Below, one piece after another: positions 24,321-33,157 of a stretch of DNA of 64,000 bases. Source of the DNA: JBBEAM01 sp942491105 (GTDB lineage: Bacteria; Pseudomonadota; Alphaproteobacteria; Kiloniellales; DSM-21159); the NCBI GenBank assembly GCA_942491105.1, contig CALNZX010000001.1, positions 496,001-560,000 of the forward strand, written 5' to 3'. The notes under the pieces were generated by a model, which saw only the letters and a program-made list of their open reading frames with translations, had not been told where the DNA came from and did no database searches. A program made the translations under genes and the position numbers. Within the stretch, counting starts at the first letter, position 1, and every line of letters begins with the position of its first letter.

Positions 24321-25682
24321 ATGACCACTTCACAGCCAAAAGCCATTCATGTCGTTGGCGGGGGCCTCGCCGGTTCGGAAGCCGCCTGGCAGATCGCCAG
24401 CTTGGGCGTTCCCGTCGTGCTTCACGAGATGCGCCCCGAACGTAAGACCGATGCCCATCGGACCGACGGCCTGGCCGAGCTGGTCTGCTCCAACTCCTTC
24501 CGCTCCGACGATGCCGAGAACAACGCGGTCGGCTTGCTGCACGAGGAGATGCGGCGCTGCGGCTCGATCATTCTGGCCAGCGGCGATGCCCACAAGGTGC
24601 CCGCCGGCGGCGCGCTGGCGGTCGACCGGGACGGTTTTTCCGCCGCCGTCAGCAAGGCGCTACAGGAGCATCCCCTGATCACGATTGAACGGGGCGAGAT
24701 CGCGGGCCTGCCGCCCGCCGCGTGGGATAGCGTCATCCTGGCCACAGGGCCACTGACTTCTCCCGATCTGACCCAAGCCATCCTGACTCTGACCGGCGAG
24801 GAACAGCTCGCTTTCTTCGATGCGATCGCGCCTATCGTCTATCGCGAGTCCGTCGACATGACGAAGGCTTGGTTCCAGTCGCGCTACGATAAAGGCGACG
24901 GCAAGGACTACCTCAACTGCCCGCTCGACGAAGCGCAGTACAAGGCCTTCATTCAGGCGCTGATCGATGGCGAGAAGACCGAGTTCAAGGAGTGGGAGGC
25001 GGAGACCCCCTACTTCGAAGGCTGCCTGCCGATCGAGGTAATGGCCGAACGCGGCATCGAAACCCTGCGCTATGGCCCGATGAAACCGGTCGGCCTGACC
25101 GACGCGCACAGCGGCCGCCAGCCCTATGCCGTGGTGCAGCTGCGCCAGGACAACGCGCTGGGCACGCTGTTCAACATCGTTGGCTTTCAGACCAAGCTGA
25201 AATACGGCGCCCAGACCGATATTTTCCGCATGATTCCCGGCCTGGAAAAGGCGGAGTTCGCCCGGCTCGGCGGCCTGCACCGCAACACCTTCATCAACTC
25301 GCCGCGCTTGCTCGACGGCGCGCTGCGCCTGAAAGCCGAACCGCGCTTGCGCTTCGCCGGACAGATCACCGGCGTCGAAGGCTACATCGAGTCCGCCGCC
25401 ATCGGCCTGATCGCGGGGCGCTTCGCGGCAAGCGAGCGTCTCGGCATCGAGCTCGCGCCGCCCCCGCCAACCACGGCGCTAGGCGCGCTGATCGCGCATA
25501 TCACCGGTGGAGCCGAGGCCGAAACCTTTCAGCCGATGAATATCAATTTCGGGCTGCTGCCGCCGCTTGAACGCGCCGAGGGGCAGAAGATCAAGAAACG
25601 CGACCGCAAGCCGATGATGAGCCGCCGCGCCCTGGCAGATCTGACCGGGTGGCTCGACCAAACGAGCGCCGCCGCGGAGTAG
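24321..25682 (+). CDS. trmFO: Methylenetetrahydrofolate-tRNA-(uracil-5-)-methyltransferase
   Basis: Makes 5-methyluridine at position 54 in the T-loop of tRNAs, using methylene-tetrahydrofolate and FAD. The 453 residues begin with the FAD-binding VVGGGLAGSEAAWQ, followed by the family signatures HEMRPERKTDAH, ELVCSNSFRSD (with the catalytic-loop cysteine) and VPAGGALAVDRD. Near the C-terminus are INSPRLLDG and QPMNINFGLLPP. I took the ATG at 24321; the frame is open for 64 more codons upstream, but these lack conserved sequence and overlap the divergent lipoprotein gene. Confidence 0.96.
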   Translation: MTTSQPKAIHVVGGGLAGSEAAWQIASLGVPVVLHEMRPERKTDAHRTDGLAELVCSNSFRSDDAENNAVGLLHEEMRRCGSIILASGDAHKVPAGGALAVDRDGFSAAVSKALQEHPLITIERGEIAGLPPAAWDSVILATGPLTSPDLTQAILTLTGEEQLAFFDAIAPIVYRESVDMTKAWFQSRYDKGDGKDYLNCPLDEAQYKAFIQALIDGEKTEFKEWEAETPYFEGCLPIEVMAERGIETLRYGPMKPVGLTDAHSGRQPYAVVQLRQDNALGTLFNIVGFQTKLKYGAQTDIFRMIPGLEKAEFARLGGLHRNTFINSPRLLDGALRLKAEPRLRFAGQITGVEGYIESAAIGLIAGRFAASERLGIELAPPPPTTALGALIAHITGGAEAETFQPMNINFGLLPPLERAEGQKIKKRDRKPMMSRRALADLTGWLDQTSAAAE

Positions 25683-25687
25683 CGCGC

Positions 25688-25969
25688 CTAGTCCTCGCGG
25701 TCGCGCTCGACGATCTCGTAATTCTCGTTGAGGGTCAGGTCGTAGCGCTCACCCCGCGCGGTCACGGCGTCCTCGACTTCCCAGACCTCGCCGTCGTCAT
25801 CGTCGTCATCGCGTTCGATTTCGCCCCAGGTCGAAAAACCGGCGCTAAGCAGAGCTTTATGGATCAACGCGCGTTCCGCGTTGGTCGGCTTGTCATCCGC
25901 CTGGACCGCCGCGAAGGGCAAGGCCAGGAGAGCCCCGGCAAGGGCGAGAGTCGCTATCGGACGTTTCAT
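25688..25969 (-). CDS. Small periplasmic PepSY-like protein
   Basis: 93 residues: a signal peptide (MKRPIATLALAGALLALPFAAVQA) and a short acidic domain (WGEIERDDDDDDGEVWEVEDAV, then YDLTLNENYEIVERDRED) with the strand pattern of PepSY domains, which often inhibit proteases or sense redox or envelope state. The ATG at 25969 has a GGAGG site at good spacing. It converges with trmFO five bases apart. Function not assignable further. Confidence 0.72.
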   Translation of the reverse strand: MKRPIATLALAGALLALPFAAVQADDKPTNAERALIHKALLSAGFSTWGEIERDDDDDDGEVWEVEDAVTARGERYDLTLNENYEIVERDRED

Positions 25970-26080
25970 CTTTGCCTCCAGTGCTAGCAAAACAGCGCAG
26001 AGGTCCTGCGCGTTGCCCTGCAGTTGGCGTGCCGCGCCTGCTTCTCAAGAGCTTGAGATGGGACAAAAATTGGCGAGGAG

Positions 26081-26929
26081 CTAGAAACGTCCGCGCGCGG
26101 CATTGAATCCGAGGTGCAGCACGGGGTTGGCCAGCGGCCGCTGTACCCTGGCATCGAAGGGATCGTAGCCGGCCTTGGCGATCACCTTGAGATAGCGATC
26201 CGCGAGGGTTAACTGCAACAGCGCCGGCAGCGCCTGCTTGGGCACATCGAGACGCAGCGCTCTGGCGCGCATCAAATGCTCGCGCGCCTGGGCCGCGAGC
26301 TGCGCGACGACCAGGGAAAGCCCCTCGCCCGGCTTCAGGGCGAACAGATCGGACAGCTTCGCCGAAGAGGCGGCGAGCAGATCGCGCGGGATATAGACGC
26401 GCTTTTCGCTGGCGTGAAAGGGAATGGCGCGCAGCAGGCCGGTCATGGCGTAGCACACACCGACGCGGCGCCCCGCGTCGTGCGCCGGGCCGCCCTTGAT
26501 GCCGAGCACTTCCAGGGCCAGCCAAGTCAAGGTCGCCGAGGTGCCATCCGCGTAGTCCTCGAGCGCGGGAAGGCTTTCCGGCGGAGTCATCTCCAGATCC
26601 TTTTCCCGGGTATCCAGCAAGCGGTCGAAGTACTTGCGGCTAAGACCATGCGCCTCGACCGCGGCGGCCAGGGGTTCGACGACCTGATGCTTGCGCGGCT
26701 TGCCGGCGTAGATACCCTCGATGGCTTCGCGCCACCACTGCAGGCGCATCTGGCCGATCATCGGGTCGCTCACCTTCTCGGGCGTCTTGGCGACTTCGTA
26801 GTTGAAGGCATAGAGCGCGAACAAGCTTTCCCGCCTTTCCGGCGGGGCGAAAAGGCAGGTCATGAAACGGTCACGGTCGTGCTGGCGCAGCTCGCGGCCG
26901 CAGAAGCTCAGGTCCTTGGAGGCCGTCAT
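26081..26929 (-). CDS. Squalene/phytoene synthase-fold protein, NDUFAF6-like
   Basis: 282 residues of the squalene/phytoene synthase superfamily, but resembling mitochondrial NDUFAF6, a complex I assembly factor, more than a true prenyl synthase. The first Asp-rich motif is replaced by NYEVAKTPEKVSD, followed by the NDUFAF6-like MRLQWWREAIEGIY. The second aspartate-rich region reads LEDYADGTSATL and lacks the paired aspartates needed for magnesium-diphosphate binding. No other carotenoid or hopanoid gene is nearby. A complex I-related role is inferred from family resemblance; an enzyme role cannot be excluded. Confidence 0.72.
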   Translation of the reverse strand: MTASKDLSFCGRELRQHDRDRFMTCLFAPPERRESLFALYAFNYEVAKTPEKVSDPMIGQMRLQWWREAIEGIYAGKPRKHQVVEPLAAAVEAHGLSRKYFDRLLDTREKDLEMTPPESLPALEDYADGTSATLTWLALEVLGIKGGPAHDAGRRVGVCYAMTGLLRAIPFHASEKRVYIPRDLLAASSAKLSDLFALKPGEGLSLVVAQLAAQAREHLMRARALRLDVPKQALPALLQLTLADRYLKVIAKAGYDPFDARVQRPLANPVLHLGFNAARGRF

Positions 26930-27102
26930 GATGCGGCTGATCTAGCACGCCGCGATAAAAAGCACAGCCACCTGGTTCAAAAATGTAGCTGCGCCCCTAT
27001 CTAAATCCCACGGGCCATACCGGTTTAGGGCATAGTCCCGCCGCACGACCCGATTCTTTGTGCACTTTTCTAAGCTGCCTAAAACGACAAGAGGAGAGAG
27101 AT
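26930..27102. promoter_or_regulatory. Divergent promoter region upstream of sodB
   Basis: 173 bases between the NDUFAF6-like gene and sodB. The sodB ribosome-binding site GAGGAGAGAG (27091-27100) is clear. I could not identify a confident iron- or redox-responsive operator. Confidence 0.4.
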
Positions 27103-27693
27103 ATGGCATTCGAGCTTCCCGCTCTGCCCTACGCCAAGGACGCGCTTGAGCCGCACTATTCCAAGGAAACCTTGGAATTCCATCACGGCAAGCACCACAA
27201 CGCCTACGTCACCAAGACCAACGAGCTGATCGAGGGCAGCGAGTACGCCGATCTCGGCCTCGAAGACCTGATCAAGAAGGCCAAGGCCGACGGCAACGGC
27301 GGTCTCTTCAACCAGTCCGCGCAGATCTGGAACCACAGTTTCTTCTGGAACTCCATGAAGCCCGGCGGCGGCGGTGCGCCGAGCGGCGCGCTGGCCGAGA
27401 AAATCAATGCGAAGTGGGGCTCCTACGCCGACTTCGTCAGCGCCTTCAAGGCTTCGGCCGCCGGCAACTTCGGCAGCGGCTGGACCTGGCTGGTGGAGAA
27501 ATCCGGCGGCTTGGAAATCCTCAACACCAGCAACGCTGACACGCCGCTGGTTCAGGATGGCGTGACGCCGCTGCTGACCGTCGATGTCTGGGAACACGCC
27601 TACTACATCGATTACCGCAACGCGCGCCCGGATTACGTGCAGTCTTTCTTCGACAATCTCGTCAACTGGGACTTTGCCGCCGGCAATCTCTAG
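27103..27693 (+). CDS. sodB: Superoxide dismutase, iron type
   Basis: Converts superoxide to hydrogen peroxide and oxygen. The 196 residues match bacterial Fe-SODs in length. The metal ligands are H27 (LEFHHGKHH), H78 (WNHSFFW), D161 and H165 (VDVWEHAYYIDY). Q74 in QSAQIWNH and the small residues in NFGSGWTWL mark the iron rather than the manganese type. The ATG at 27103 follows a strong GAGGAG ribosome-binding site; an upstream in-frame start is not needed. The gene is monocistronic, ending at a strong terminator just before the sulfite dehydrogenase operon. Confidence 0.96.
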   Translation: MAFELPALPYAKDALEPHYSKETLEFHHGKHHNAYVTKTNELIEGSEYADLGLEDLIKKAKADGNGGLFNQSAQIWNHSFFWNSMKPGGGGAPSGALAEKINAKWGSYADFVSAFKASAAGNFGSGWTWLVEKSGGLEILNTSNADTPLVQDGVTPLLTVDVWEHAYYIDYRNARPDYVQSFFDNLVNWDFAAGNL

Positions 27694-27718
27694 ACGAAAC
27701 GGAAAAAGTCTTTGTGGA

Positions 27719-27746
27719 GGGGGCCTTTATGGCCCCCTTTTCGTTT
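27719..27746 (+). terminator. Rho-independent terminator of sodB
   Basis: GGGGGCC-TTTAT-GGCCCCC followed by TTTTCGTTT, 26 bases after the sodB stop. Textbook shape. Confidence 0.93.
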
Positions 27747-27804
27747 GTGACGTAGCGAATCAGCACCCGCGGCGTTAGGCTTCCGAAAAAGGAGCCCACA
27801 CGGG

Positions 27805-30657
27805 ATGATCGACCGCTACCTCGACACCTCCCCCAAAGTCGCCGACGAGATAAAATACAGCACCTGCTACATGTGCGCCTGCCGTTGCGGCATCCGCGTG
27901 CACATGAAAAACGGCGGCATCCGCTACATCGACGGCAACCCGAATCACCCCGTGAACAAGGGCGTGCTCTGCGCCAAGGGCTCGGCGGGGATCATGCACC
28001 AGCAGTCGCCGGCCAAGCTGCAAAAGCCCCTGAAGCGGGTCGGGCCGCGCGGCAGCGGCGACTTTGTCGAAATCGAGTGGGAAGAAGCCCTCGGCACCGC
28101 GGCCGAATGGCTTGGCGCGATCCGCAAGAGCGACCCCAAGAAGCTCGCCTTCTTCACCGGCCGCGACCAGAGCCAAGCCCTGACCGGCTGGTGGGCCAGC
28201 CAGTTCGGGACGCCGAATCATGCCGCCCATGGCGGTTTCTGTTCGGTCAACATGGCCGCCGCCGGGCTGTATTCCATCGGCGGCTCCTTCTGGGAGTTCG
28301 GCGAGCCGGATTGGGAGAACACCCGCTACTTCCTGATGTTCGGGATCGCCGAGGATCACGACAGCAATCCGATCAAGACGGGGCTCGGCCGGATCAAGGA
28401 GCGCGGCGCGAAGTTCGTCTCGATCAATCCGGTCCGCACGGGCTATTCCGCTATCGCCGATGAGTGGCTGGGCATCACGCCGGGCAGCGACGGGCTGTTC
28501 GTACTGGCGCTGGTTCACGAGCTGCTGCGCGCGGGAAAGATCGATGCCGATTACCTGCTGCGCTACACCAACGCGGCTTGGCTGGTGATCCAGGATCCGG
28601 ACAGCGACGACCACGGCCTTTTCGCGCGCGATGCCGAGGGCAAACCGCTGGTCCTGGACCGCAAGCTCGACAAGCCTGTGGCCGCCGTGGCCTGCAATGA
28701 CGGCGCGGCGCTCAAGGGCGAGGTAACCCTGCCCGACGGCCGAAAGGCCAAGCCAGTGTTCCAGTTGCTGGCGGAGCGCTATCTGGACGCGTCCTACGCG
28801 CCTGAAGCCGTCGCCGAGCGCACGGGCATCCCCGCCGAGACAATCCGGCGCATCGCCGCCGAGATCGCCGAGGCCGCCTTCGAGAGTGACCTGGAGATCG
28901 AGCAGCCCTGGACCGATTCCGCCGGACAGCGGCACAAGACCATGCGCGGGCGTCCGGTTTCCATGCACGCGATGCGCGGCATCTCCGCCCATTCCAACGG
29001 CTTTCACACCTGCCGCGCCATCCACCTGCTGCAGATGCTGCTGGGCAGTGTCGATAGCCCCGGCGGCTTCCGCTACAAACCGCCCTTCCCGCGTCCGATT
29101 CCGCCCGGACAGAAGCCGGCCGGCAAGCCCGGTCAGGTCAAGGCCGGAGAGCCGCTACCGGGTCCGCCCCTGGGTTTTCCCACCTCGCCCGAGGACCTGC
29201 TGGTCGAGGCCGATGGCACACCTGTGCGCATCGACAAGGCGTTCTCCTGGGAAGCGCCGATTTCCGCCCATGGTTTGATGCATCTGGTGATTCGCAACGC
29301 CTGGGCCGGCGATCCCTACCCGATCGATACCCTGTTCCTCTACATGGCCAACATGGCCTGGAACTCGGCGATGAACACCGCCGGCACCATCGAGATGCTG
29401 ACGGACACCGATCCCGAAACCGGCGAATACAAGATCCCGAGGATCATCTACTCCGATGCCTTTTTCTCGGAGACCGTGCCCTACGCGGACTTGATCCTGC
29501 CGGATACCACCTATCTCGAGCGCCACGACTGCATTTCCCTGCTCGATCGCCCGATCTGCGACGCCGACGGCGTGGCGGACTCGATCCGCCAGCCGATTGT
29601 CGATCTGGACCGGGACGTGCGGCCATTTCAGGACGTACTGATCGATCTCGGGGCACGGCTCGGCCTGCCGGGCCTGACCAAGGAAGATGGCAGTCCGCGT
29701 TACCCCGGCGGCTACACCGACTATCTGGTGCACCACGAGCGCAAGCCTGGGGTCGGTTCCCTGGCCGGCTGGCGCGGAGAGGACGGCGAGAGCGAAGGGC
29801 GCGGCGCGCCGAACCCCAAGCAGCTCGAGCGCTACAAGGAAAATCAGTGCTTTTGGCGCCACGAGCTCGCCCCCGAGGAGCGCTATTTCAAGTTCGCCAA
29901 CGGCAAGTACCTGGAAACCGCCAAGGATCTGGGGCTGATCGACGCCGCCGATCCGATCGTCCTGCAGCTCTATAGCGAACCGCTGCAGCGCTTCCGCCTC
30001 GCCGGAGAAGGCAAGGGCGCCCTGCCCGCGCCGGAGCGCCACCGGGCGCGCCTGCAGGCCGCGTTCGATCCGCTGCCGATCTGGTATCCGCCGCAGGAGG
30101 ACGAGGTTGGGGACGCCGCGAGCTTCCCGCTGCATGCCGTGACCCAGCGGCCCATGGCGATGTACCACTCCTGGGGTTCCCAGAACGCCTGGCTGCGGCA
30201 GATTCATGGCCACAATCCGCTCTACATCCCCGAAGGCGTCGCGGAAAAGGCGGGCCTCCAGGACGGCGACTGGGCCTGGGTGACCAGCCGGCACGGGCGG
30301 ATCAAGGCTCCGGTCAAGATCATGCAGGGCGTCAATGGCCATACCCTTTGGACCTGGAACGCCATCGGCAAGCGCAGCGGCGCCTGGAACCTCAGCGAAG
30401 ACGCCGAGGAATCGCAGAAGGGCTTCCTGCTCAACCATCTGATCGACGAATTGCTGCCGGAGCGTGGCAGCGGCTACCGCTACGCCAGTTCCGATCCGGT
30501 CACCGGCCAGGCGGCCTGGTACGACCTGCGGGTGCGGATCGAGAAAGCCGAGGACGGCGCCACCCAGAGCGAGCCGCGCTTCGCCGTGTTGCACCCCCCC
30601 GGACTCCCTGAGAGGCCCAGTGTTTCGCGCTACGGCGCCAAGGATGGCAAAGCATGA
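27805..30657 (+). CDS. soeA: Cytoplasmic sulfite dehydrogenase, molybdopterin catalytic subunit
   Basis: 950-residue molybdopterin oxidoreductase of the DMSO-reductase superfamily, assigned to SoeA of the membrane-bound SoeABC complex that oxidises cytoplasmic sulfite to sulfate. The N-terminal [4Fe-4S] motif is CYMCACRCG (about 21-29) plus CAKG (about 56-59). There is no twin-arginine signal, so the site is cytoplasmic. The middle and C-terminal parts contain bis-MGD binding segments (FFTGRDQSQALTGWW, NMAWNSAMNTAGT, YHSWGSQNAWLRQIHGHNP). The match of SoeB and SoeC downstream drives the assignment. A different substrate (another DmsABC-like enzyme) is possible but less likely. The stop overlaps the soeB start by four bases. 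Confidence 0.82.
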   Translation: MIDRYLDTSPKVADEIKYSTCYMCACRCGIRVHMKNGGIRYIDGNPNHPVNKGVLCAKGSAGIMHQQSPAKLQKPLKRVGPRGSGDFVEIEWEEALGTAAEWLGAIRKSDPKKLAFFTGRDQSQALTGWWASQFGTPNHAAHGGFCSVNMAAAGLYSIGGSFWEFGEPDWENTRYFLMFGIAEDHDSNPIKTGLGRIKERGAKFVSINPVRTGYSAIADEWLGITPGSDGLFVLALVHELLRAGKIDADYLLRYTNAAWLVIQDPDSDDHGLFARDAEGKPLVLDRKLDKPVAAVACNDGAALKGEVTLPDGRKAKPVFQLLAERYLDASYAPEAVAERTGIPAETIRRIAAEIAEAAFESDLEIEQPWTDSAGQRHKTMRGRPVSMHAMRGISAHSNGFHTCRAIHLLQMLLGSVDSPGGFRYKPPFPRPIPPGQKPAGKPGQVKAGEPLPGPPLGFPTSPEDLLVEADGTPVRIDKAFSWEAPISAHGLMHLVIRNAWAGDPYPIDTLFLYMANMAWNSAMNTAGTIEMLTDTDPETGEYKIPRIIYSDAFFSETVPYADLILPDTTYLERHDCISLLDRPICDADGVADSIRQPIVDLDRDVRPFQDVLIDLGARLGLPGLTKEDGSPRYPGGYTDYLVHHERKPGVGSLAGWRGEDGESEGRGAPNPKQLERYKENQCFWRHELAPEERYFKFANGKYLETAKDLGLIDAADPIVLQLYSEPLQRFRLAGEGKGALPAPERHRARLQAAFDPLPIWYPPQEDEVGDAASFPLHAVTQRPMAMYHSWGSQNAWLRQIHGHNPLYIPEGVAEKAGLQDGDWAWVTSRHGRIKAPVKIMQGVNGHTLWTWNAIGKRSGAWNLSEDAEESQKGFLLNHLIDELLPERGSGYRYASSDPVTGQAAWYDLRVRIEKAEDGATQSEPRFAVLHPPGLPERPSVSRYGAKDGKA

Positions 30658-31388
30658 CCAGCCTGCCAGAGAACCCCAGCGGCAAGCAGCTTGGCCTGGT
30701 CATCGACCTGGATACCTGCGTCGGCTGCCAGGCCTGCGTGGTCAGCTGCAAGGAATGGAACACCGGCGGCTACCCGGCGCCGCTAACGGATATCTCCCCC
30801 TATGGTCCGGAACCGCTCGGCGCCTGGCTCAACCGGGTGCACAGCTACGAGGCCGGCGACGGCGCGCGCGGCCGCACGGTGCATTTCCCCCGCTCCTGCC
30901 TGCATTGCGCCAAACCCGACTGCGTCACCGTCTGCCCGACCGGCGCGTCCTACAAGCGGGCCGAGGATGGCATCGTTCTCGTCGACGAGGACCGCTGCAT
31001 CGGCTGCGGCCTCTGCGCCTGGGCCTGCCCCTATGGCGCACGCGAGATGGACCCTGGCGAGAAGGTGATGCGCAAGTGCACCCTCTGCGTCGACCGCATC
31101 TACAACGAGAACCTGCCCGAAGCGGACCGCCAGCCCGCCTGCGTGAAAGCCTGCCCGGCCCACGCACGGCACTTCGGCGACCTCTCCGACCCCCATTCGG
31201 ATGTTTCGCAACTGGTCGCCGCGCGTGGCGGCTATGACCTGATGCCGGAGATGGGCTATCAGCCCAGCAACAAGTACCTGCCGCCGCGCGCCAGCCGCGC
31301 CCAGGAAAGCGGCGCGGCGCTGGAAGACGCCAGACCCGAGGGCGGATTCCTAGGCTGGCTCGACGATCTGCTGTCACGCGAGGCCTAG
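30654..31388 (+). CDS. soeB: Sulfite dehydrogenase iron-sulfur subunit
   Basis: 244-residue ferredoxin-type electron-transfer subunit linking SoeA to the membrane anchor. Four cysteine clusters can be read: CVGCQACVVSC near 23-33, CLHCAKPDCVTVCP near 82-95, CIGCGLCAWACP near 113-124, and CTLC with CVKACP near 140-170. Length and motif order match the DmsB/SoeB family, and features such as KEWNTGGYPAPLTD and MGYQPSNKYLPPR are typical of SoeB. Translationally coupled to soeA (ATGA overlap) and four bases from soeC. Confidence 0.85.
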   Translation: MTSLPENPSGKQLGLVIDLDTCVGCQACVVSCKEWNTGGYPAPLTDISPYGPEPLGAWLNRVHSYEAGDGARGRTVHFPRSCLHCAKPDCVTVCPTGASYKRAEDGIVLVDEDRCIGCGLCAWACPYGAREMDPGEKVMRKCTLCVDRIYNENLPEADRQPACVKACPAHARHFGDLSDPHSDVSQLVAARGGYDLMPEMGYQPSNKYLPPRASRAQESGAALEDARPEGGFLGWLDDLLSREA

Positions 31389-31392
31389 AAAC

Positions 31393-32322
31393 ATGCATCC
31401 TGCTGCCTCCGTTATTCTCTTCACCACGGCATCCGGCGCCGGCTACGGACTGTTGTTTCTGACCGCGCTGGCCGTCCTGCTGGGCGTTCCCCTGGAGAGC
31501 CTGCAGGGTGCCCTGGCGACGGTCCTGGCTCTGGGGCTGATCGTCACCGGACTGCTGGCCTCGACCTTCCATCTCGGCCACCCGGAGCGTGCCTGGCGCG
31601 CGCTCAGCCAGTGGCGCTCCTCCTGGCTGTCGCGCGAGGGCGTTGCCGCGGTCGCGACCTTCCTGCCCGCGGGCATTTTCCTGCTCGGCTGGTTCTTCGC
31701 GCTGCCTGATTTCCTGTGGCAGCTCTCGGCCCTCGGCGCCGCCCTCGGCGCGCTGGCGACCGTCGTCTGCACGGGCAAGATTTATGCCAGCCTCAAGACC
31801 ATCCGGCAGTGGCATCATCCGTTCGTGGTGCCGATTTATCTGCTCTGGGCCCTGGCAAGCGGCGCGCTGCTCGCCAGCGTGCTGGAAACCGGCCAGCAGC
31901 ATGCGGCCTATGTCGCCTTCGGCGCGCTGGCGGCCTTGATGCTGGCCAAGCCGCTCTACTGGGCGAACCTGGCAGCCGCCACGCCGGGATCGACCGCGGA
32001 AACCGCGACCGGCCTCGGCAGCCTCGGCAAGGTGCGGCCGCTCGATTTCGCGCATACGGCGCGCAACTACGTGATGGAGGAGATGGGCTACAAGCTCGGC
32101 CGCAAGCACGCCCGCAAGCTGCGCGTGATCCTGATGCTTGGCTTGTCCCTGGCTCTGCTGCTTTGCCTCGCTCAGATGCTGCTGCCGGGAAGCCTGCTGG
32201 CGGGGGTCGCGAGCGTGCTGGCCTTGCTCTGCGGGGCACTGGCCGTCGCGGTCGAGCGCTGGCTGTTTTTTGCCGAGGCGGAGCACAAGGTCACGCTCTA
32301 CTACGGCGCGCAGGCCGCCTAG
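31393..32322 (+). CDS. soeC: Sulfite dehydrogenase membrane anchor subunit (DmsC/SoeC type)
   Basis: 309-residue, very hydrophobic protein with about eight transmembrane helices, expected to bind the iron-sulfur subunit and pass electrons to the quinone pool. STFHLGHPERAWRAL in the second helix-loop is characteristic of DmsC-type anchors. The middle loop (GSLGKVRPLDFAHTARNYVMEEMGY) is also typical. Last gene of the soeABC operon; its stop is 13 bases from the convergent WYL regulator gene. Confidence 0.83.
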   Translation: MHPAASVILFTTASGAGYGLLFLTALAVLLGVPLESLQGALATVLALGLIVTGLLASTFHLGHPERAWRALSQWRSSWLSREGVAAVATFLPAGIFLLGWFFALPDFLWQLSALGAALGALATVVCTGKIYASLKTIRQWHHPFVVPIYLLWALASGALLASVLETGQQHAAYVAFGALAALMLAKPLYWANLAAATPGSTAETATGLGSLGKVRPLDFAHTARNYVMEEMGYKLGRKHARKLRVILMLGLSLALLLCLAQMLLPGSLLAGVASVLALLCGALAVAVERWLFFAEAEHKVTLYYGAQAA

Positions 32323-32335
32323 GCAGCCTGCCGTC

Positions 32336-33073
32336 TTAGTGCTTTTCCTCGCTGACGGCGCTCAGCGCGCTGCGTGTCCAGGTCTCCGGCCGCTTGAGAA
32401 AATCGTGCAGACTCTTGCCGCGCTCGGACTTGAAGCCCTCGGCCAGAATCTCGAAATCCGCGATGCGATCCAAGCGGAAGGTGCGGAAATCGTTGCGCAG
32501 CTCGCACCAGGCGGCGAGCAGCCAGACCGGACCGAAATAGGCCAGTGACAATGGCCGCACATCACGCACCGAGGGCTGACGCAGCACGTCTGTATAACTG
32601 AAGCGCACCTTGCGCCGGCTGCGCACCGCGCGCCGCAATTCAGCAAGGTCGAAAGCGATGGGCTCCATATGGTGCGATGCCGGCGCCAGCAGAGCCGTGC
32701 TGGCCATGAATCCGCGCAGCCGCTCGGGAATGACCGCCTCGATCTTGGCGATGGCGTCGGAGGCCGATTCGGCAAGCTCGGCGTCGGCCCAGGACTCAAC
32801 GATGCGCGCGCCGAGCACCAGGGCCTCGATCTCGCTTTCCTTGAACATCAAGGGCGGCAGATCGAAGCCGGCCTGCAGGACATAGCCCACGCCGGCCTCC
32901 CCGGCGATGGGTACGCCACTGGCGATCAGGTCCTGGATATCCCGGTAGATTGTGCGCTCCGAAACCCCGAGCGCCGCGCTGAGATCGCAGGCGCGCAGCG
33001 TCGATTTACGGCGCAGCTGCTGGATGATTTCAAACAGGCGGTCGGCACGGCGCACGGAACCCTCCGGGTTCAC
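32336..33073 (-). CDS. YafY-family transcriptional regulator with WYL domain
   Basis: 245 residues: an N-terminal winged helix-turn-helix (about 9-60, ADRLFEIIQQLRRK, LSAALGVSERTIYRDIQDL) and a C-terminal WYL sensor domain (about 138-225, SRRKVRFSYTDVLRQPS, PVWLLAAWCELRNDFRTFRLDRI), which typically binds small ligands or nucleic acid. The start is GTG at 33073. It is divergent from a DUF1127 gene, with a perfect 25-bp dyad between them that is a likely binding site, so autoregulation is plausible. Regulation of the adjacent soeABC operon is possible but not shown. Confidence 0.87.
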   Translation of the reverse strand: MNPEGSVRRADRLFEIIQQLRRKSTLRACDLSAALGVSERTIYRDIQDLIASGVPIAGEAGVGYVLQAGFDLPPLMFKESEIEALVLGARIVESWADAELAESASDAIAKIEAVIPERLRGFMASTALLAPASHHMEPIAFDLAELRRAVRSRRKVRFSYTDVLRQPSVRDVRPLSLAYFGPVWLLAAWCELRNDFRTFRLDRIADFEILAEGFKSERGKSLHDFLKRPETWTRSALSAVSEEKH

Positions 33074-33102
33074 ATTTTCACTGATCAGAAGCTTACATCA
33101 TC

Positions 33103-33127
33103 ACTCCTGACAGCCCCTGTCAGGAGT
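33103..33127. promoter_or_regulatory. Perfect 11+11 inverted repeat, likely operator of the WYL regulator
   Basis: ACTCCTGACAG-CCC-CTGTCAGGAGT, a perfect dyad 30 bases upstream of the regulator's start codon. The right arm's core CCTGTCAGGA is repeated at 33148-33157. The size and symmetry fit a dimeric regulator. The partner is inferred from adjacency. Confidence 0.72.
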
Positions 33128-33146
33128 GGGGTTTCCTACTGCCAGA

Positions 33147-33157
33147 TCCTGTCAGGA
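33147..33157. promoter_or_regulatory. Second copy of the CCTGTCAGGA operator core
   Basis: TCCTG-T-CAGGA is itself a palindrome and repeats the core of the 25-bp dyad 30 bases away, close to three helical turns. Likely a second operator on the DUF1127 side. Confidence 0.55.

Noticed and set aside
26081..26929. Carotenoid or hopanoid synthesis gene
   Set aside because: The aspartate-rich motifs are missing and no other isoprenoid gene is present.
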